Below, piece after piece: positions 61,801 to 64,000 of a stretch of 64,000 bases of DNA (positions are counted from its first letter, which is position 1; each line of letters starts with the position of its first letter). This stretch comes from Chitinophagaceae bacterium (GTDB lineage Bacteria; Bacteroidota; Bacteroidia; Chitinophagales; Chitinophagaceae): the NCBI GenBank assembly GCA_004173355.1, contig SEAD01000001.1, positions 62,001-126,000 of the forward strand. The letters run 5' to 3'. A program made the translations under genes and the position numbers. A model generated the notes under the pieces. The model worked only from the letters and a program-made list of their open reading frames with translations. It did not search any database and had not been told where the DNA came from.

Positions 61801-62424
61801 CGCAACTCCGGAGCCGGTGGCACACAGCTGCGCGACAACAATACGGATACCATGTACAATAATATCATGACGAAATTCCGTACCGGTGGTGCAGGTACAC
61901 GGGGGACCTATTTTGACGAGGAAAACCGCCGCCACCTGATCGGTATCCGCTCTGCATTCGCAGAAGCTGCGGGTAATATGGCTGATCTTGGCCGCAAGGA
62001 AGAAGCAGGTAAACTGCTCGACAAGGCGGAAAAGGAAATCCTTGCCGAAAATATGCCTTACGCCATGGTTAGCCGGTTCAGCCTGCACAACCAGGGTGCA
62101 CTGATCTACCTCGAGGCAGCATTCAAGGCAGGCCGCAAGGATATCAGCGACAAACTCCGGAAGGAAATCCGCAAGGACCTGACGCAGCAAAAGGCTTATT
62201 ACGATGACCTGAAGGCCAATAACGAGAATTATTACTCCGGCCAGCTCGCCAGCACAGAGGCTCCCCTCAACGAACTCATGCTGATGGTGCTTGACGCAAT
62301 CGAAAAACGCTATGATCCTGCCACCGGAGGCACCCCTCCACCAATTGAAGGCGGTGCAGCCCCGATCATCATGGGCGGAAAAGACAGCATGCCGAAGACC
62401 GACACACCCGGCACGAAACCGTAA
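58861..62424 (+). CDS. DUF2723 (TMEM260-like) large membrane protein
   Basis: 1187 residues. The N-terminal family block is clear: SLWDCGEFVASADKMQLPHP followed by PGAPLFVLLGRFF. About a dozen helices follow to about residue 360, another set at about 575-735 around RERDYAYVGSFFAFAIW. The C-terminal part is soluble: FGDNDTYPLWYAQEVENVRPDIRI, then a helical tail with Lys and Ala (790-1187). The family is related to TMEM260, a protein O-mannosyltransferase, so a lipid-linked sugar transferase role is possible. Pro/Thr-rich C-terminus. Monocistronic, with a terminator after it. Confidence 0.9.
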   Translation: MNFKKVNNITGWAVFLVALATYMLTREARGSLWDCGEFVASADKMQLPHPPGAPLFVLLGRFFIILFGDKPLLAANAVNFMSALASAATILFLFWCVTHFGRKLFVGVGETLNNNQLFATMAAGVVGALAYTFSDSFWYSAVEGEVYALSSFFTAIVFWVMLKWEHADEQAGIDVAARVRSDRWIVLLFFLMGLSIGVHLLNLLTIPAIVMIYYYRRYAATTKGAIWAFLIGCIITGLVQVVIIQYSMKAAGLFDIYFVNSFGMGFFSGFTIYFILLAAVIGWGLTLREKSFTSTKAILFFVLFLALSLLPFFITPGSSGGAKFAKFLLVGAVAVVIGYFIKANALRILKLSLWCYAFMMLGYFVYFSALIRSNANPAIDMNNIDNPINLVYYLSREQYGSAPLVYGPHFAANPSKDLDENEPIKEGEQKYIKGKNADGSPAYIATGRAREYNYKSSVMQLFPRVWDSSDDQYHASFYAQWLDLREADGTYRAPGLKENVEWFFSYQMGMMYWRYFMWNFAGKQNDLQSSGGVRDGNWISGISFLDNNRLGDQSKIPDSIKHNKANNKLFMLPFILGIIGCVYQYFKNRKDWIVSFLLFFFTGIAVVLYLNQPGNQPRERDYAYVGSFFAFAIWIGLSVIAFVRLAMEKADKLTLQNVLTYGSGLTFLITLMSSTRGTFGSVLITGVVVTALFALVTYGGTMLVRAVSSGGSNFRTANLSAGILCLLVPILMGQQEWDDHDRSSKLLAPDLARDYLESCAPNAIIFTFGDNDTYPLWYAQEVENVRPDIRIINNSLLGIDWYINQLRYKINQADGVDVIWTEEQIEGHNREFMRYKQDERANPNNYYSLYDVMKNVLGKPARDPETGRDVGAGNFPVGKFRVDVDVNAARASGLINANDSAVSPMLFEIPQNKLNGGLVRNDMIILNIIAANNWKRPIYFTSPFGELGFAQYLRKDGLAYRLVPVQNKFPQNNWETETVLRNSGAGGTQLRDNNTDTMYNNIMTKFRTGGAGTRGTYFDEENRRHLIGIRSAFAEAAGNMADLGRKEEAGKLLDKAEKEILAENMPYAMVSRFSLHNQGALIYLEAAFKAGRKDISDKLRKEIRKDLTQQKAYYDDLKANNENYYSGQLASTEAPLNELMLMVLDAIEKRYDPATGGTPPPIEGGAAPIIMGGKDSMPKTDTPGTKP

Positions 62425-62473
62425 TTGCAACCCGGTTCGGGGGGGTAACACCCCTGGAAAACGCGAAATAACT

Positions 62474-62504
62474 GAAGTCCCCGCTCACCCGGGGACTTTT
62501 TCTT
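62474..62504 (+). terminator. Terminator after the DUF2723 gene
   Basis: AAGTCCCCG pairs with CGGGGACTT around a CTCACC-type loop and is followed by a T-rich run. It lies about 50 bp after the stop. Confidence 0.88.
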
Positions 62505-62561
62505 TTTCCCCGGCCCCATCCACCGAACCCGGCCGGTTCGTTTTTTGTTATAAATTGTATT

Positions 62562-63659
62562 ATGCAAGGATTCCATTTTACCCGCTTCGACCCCAGCGAA
62601 AACGGAAAAACAAAGTTCGACCAGCTCCTTGACCTTTTCATGCAGTTACTGACCTATACCAGCGGTGATGTGAGTGAATCGATGCAATGGATGAACGAAC
62701 TGGATAAAAAGTACCAGCTCACCGATGGTGAGTATGGGATGGGCGACTTTATCGATGACCTGAAACAGAAAGGCTACCTCACGGAAGACAACGAAAAGGG
62801 GGAAATAAAAATCACCCCGAAAACCGAACAGGGTATCCGCAAAAGCAGTCTTGAGGAAATTTTCGGCAAACTCAAAAAATCAAAACAGGGCGATCACCAG
62901 AGTTTCAAACCGGGACAGGGTGATGAAATCAATCCGGAAACAAGACAGTACCGGTTTGGTGATATGATCGAACAGATCGACTTTACGGAATCCATCCGCA
63001 ACGCACAGATCAATCACGGGATCGACAGCTTCCGCATGCAGGAAGATGACCTGAGCATCCGCGAAACGGATTTTAAGGCACAGACCTCCACCGTGCTGAT
63101 GATCGACATTTCACACTCGATGATCCTCTACGGGGAAGACCGTATCACCCCTGCCAAAAAAGTGGCCATGGCACTGAGCGAACTGATCAAGACCAGGTAT
63201 CCGAAAGACACACTGGATATCGTGGTATTCGGGAATGACGCATGGCCGATCGAAGTGAAAGACCTGCCCTACCTCCAGGTCGGGCCCTATCATACCAATA
63301 CCGTTGCGGGGCTTGAACTGGCCATGGATATCCTGCGCCGGCGTAAGAACCCGAACAAACAGATTTTTATGATCACCGATGGTAAACCGACCTGCCTGAA
63401 AATCGGCAAGCGGTATTACAAGAACAGTTTCGGGCTCGACCGCAAAGTAGTCAACCGGTGTATGAACCTTGCCGCGCAGTGTAAAAAACTGAAAATCCCG
63501 ATCACCACATTTATGATTGCCACCGATCCCTATCTCCAGAAATTCGTACAGGAGTTTACTGAAATGAACCACGGTAAGGCTTTCTTCGCAGGCCTCGACA
63601 ACCTCGGTGCCTTTATCTTCCGCGATTTTGAGAGCGGCAAACGTAAGACAGTATTTTAA
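62562..63659 (+). CDS. Von Willebrand factor A domain protein
   Basis: 365 residues, cytosolic. A helical N-terminal part (about 1-165; KFDQLLDLFMQLLTYTSG, then DFIDDLKQKGYL) precedes a VWA domain at about 180-350. The MIDAS metal motif D-x-S-x-S is intact (MIDISHSMILYG), with Thr and Asp positions in AGLELAMDIL and MITDGKPT. The pairing with the next gene, an AAA+ ATPase of the MoxR/Mg-chelatase kind, is the classic arrangement in which the VWA protein acts as co-chaperone. The gap to that gene is 57 bp and includes a weak hairpin. Confidence 0.9.
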   Translation: MQGFHFTRFDPSENGKTKFDQLLDLFMQLLTYTSGDVSESMQWMNELDKKYQLTDGEYGMGDFIDDLKQKGYLTEDNEKGEIKITPKTEQGIRKSSLEEIFGKLKKSKQGDHQSFKPGQGDEINPETRQYRFGDMIEQIDFTESIRNAQINHGIDSFRMQEDDLSIRETDFKAQTSTVLMIDISHSMILYGEDRITPAKKVAMALSELIKTRYPKDTLDIVVFGNDAWPIEVKDLPYLQVGPYHTNTVAGLELAMDILRRRKNPNKQIFMITDGKPTCLKIGKRYYKNSFGLDRKVVNRCMNLAAQCKKLKIPITTFMIATDPYLQKFVQEFTEMNHGKAFFAGLDNLGAFIFRDFESGKRKTVF

Positions 63660-63667
63660 CTATCGCC

Positions 63668-63695
63668 AAAGACCCGCACTGGTTGCGGGTTTGAG
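63668..63695. other. Hairpin between the VWA and AAA+ genes
   Basis: ACCCGCA (63672-63678) and TGCGGGT (63684-63690) pair perfectly around a short loop. The following T-run is weak (TTG), so it may attenuate rather than end transcription. Confidence 0.5.
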
Positions 63696-63716
63696 GCAGT
63701 TCCCTTAAATAAAGAC

Positions 63717-64000
63717 ATGAACAATATAAAAACGCTCGGAGAGCTTAAAGCCTCCGGTTACAAATCCAGATCCATCCGGGAAGAAATCCGTCAGAACCTG
63801 GTGACCAAACTCCAGCATGGGGAACCGACATTTACCGGTATCGTAGGGTATGAGGAAACGGTGATTCCTGATGTGGAACGCGCGATTCTCAGCAAACACA
63901 ATATCCTGTTCCTCGGTCTCCGTGGCCAGGCCAAGACCCGGATGGCACGCCAGATGACACAACTGCTCGATGAGTACATCCCGGTAATCACCGGCAGCGA
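63717..64000 (+). CDS. AAA+ ATPase of the MoxR/magnesium-chelatase type, N-terminal part
   Basis: 94 codons before the right edge. The start is ATG at 63717 (MNNIKTLGELKASGYKSRS). A Walker A motif is seen in FLGLRGQAKTRMARQM, preceded by TFTGIVGYEETVIPDVERAIL, the typical entry to Mg-chelatase-like ATPase domains. The rest, including Walker B and sensor motifs, is outside the window. It would power its VWA neighbour in remodelling a protein or inserting a metal. Confidence 0.85.
   Translation, partial: MNNIKTLGELKASGYKSRSIREEIRQNLVTKLQHGEPTFTGIVGYEETVIPDVERAILSKHNILFLGLRGQAKTRMARQMTQLLDEYIPVITGS

Overview
The window comes from a Bacteroidota chromosome, most likely of the Chitinophagaceae/Sphingobacteriia kind. 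Evidence: two SusC/SusD loci, a hybrid two-component system (HTCS) with a one-piece AraC output, a GLPGLI protein, many lipoproteins with an S-C-K-K type lipobox, weak Shine-Dalgarno sites, and promoter-like TTG/TTTG-N19/20-TAnnTTTG motifs before several genes. Placement below phylum level is inference; there is no rRNA.

Layout. 1-6036: the N-terminal part of a large surface protein (runs off the left edge), a small membrane protein, a secreted M28-like peptidase, an AraC regulator, an SDR oxidoreductase and a small membrane protein. 6037-13860 (minus strand): a secreted hydrolase operon (GH29 fucosidase, class-C-like serine hydrolase, SGNH hydrolase), a DUF2459-like protein, an acyltransferase-3 with a lipoprotein, and a DM13 lipoprotein paired with a beta-barrel protein. 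14112-16019: alpha/beta hydrolase, ECF sigma factor and overlapping membrane protein, followed by a decayed copy of the 5' end of the YqaE/Pmp3-type gene whose intact form lies 34 kb away at 49980.

16270-26917 (minus strand): a sigma/FecR-controlled transport locus (ECF sigma, FecR anti-sigma, STN-SusC, SusD, surface lipoprotein) ending in a DPP-IV-like S9 peptidase and a strong terminator; I infer peptide capture. 27114-27783 is a frameshifted gene. 27824-42363 is a compact pectic-galactan utilisation locus: SusC, SusD, SusE-like lipoprotein, GH53 endo-galactanase and a GH2-GH53 fusion, divergent from an HTCS regulator.

42997-47031 is a five-gene minus-strand operon of exported proteins (lipoprotein, small beta-rich protein, two stand-alone RICIN-type lectins, and an astacin metalloprotease with its own RICIN domain). 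It faces a LytTR response regulator and a TPR histidine kinase (47161-49866). The shared 129-bp gap holds 20-bp tandem direct repeats between two divergent promoter motifs. This is the best candidate in the window for an undescribed system: a dedicated two-component switch for a secreted lectin-protease set.

49980-51052 holds a YqaE/Pmp3-type protein and a membrane protein. 51167-56851 looks like an accessory island: AT-richer orphan genes, a relic of an MNT nucleotidyltransferase, and a TonB-receptor-like/GLPGLI pair in a 4500-bp segment bounded by tRNA-Lys(UUU) and a 22-bp copy of its 3' end. 57035-64000 returns to housekeeping-type genes: SDR, SAM hydroxide adenosyltransferase, DUF2723 membrane protein, a von Willebrand A protein and the start of its AAA+ partner, cut by the right edge.
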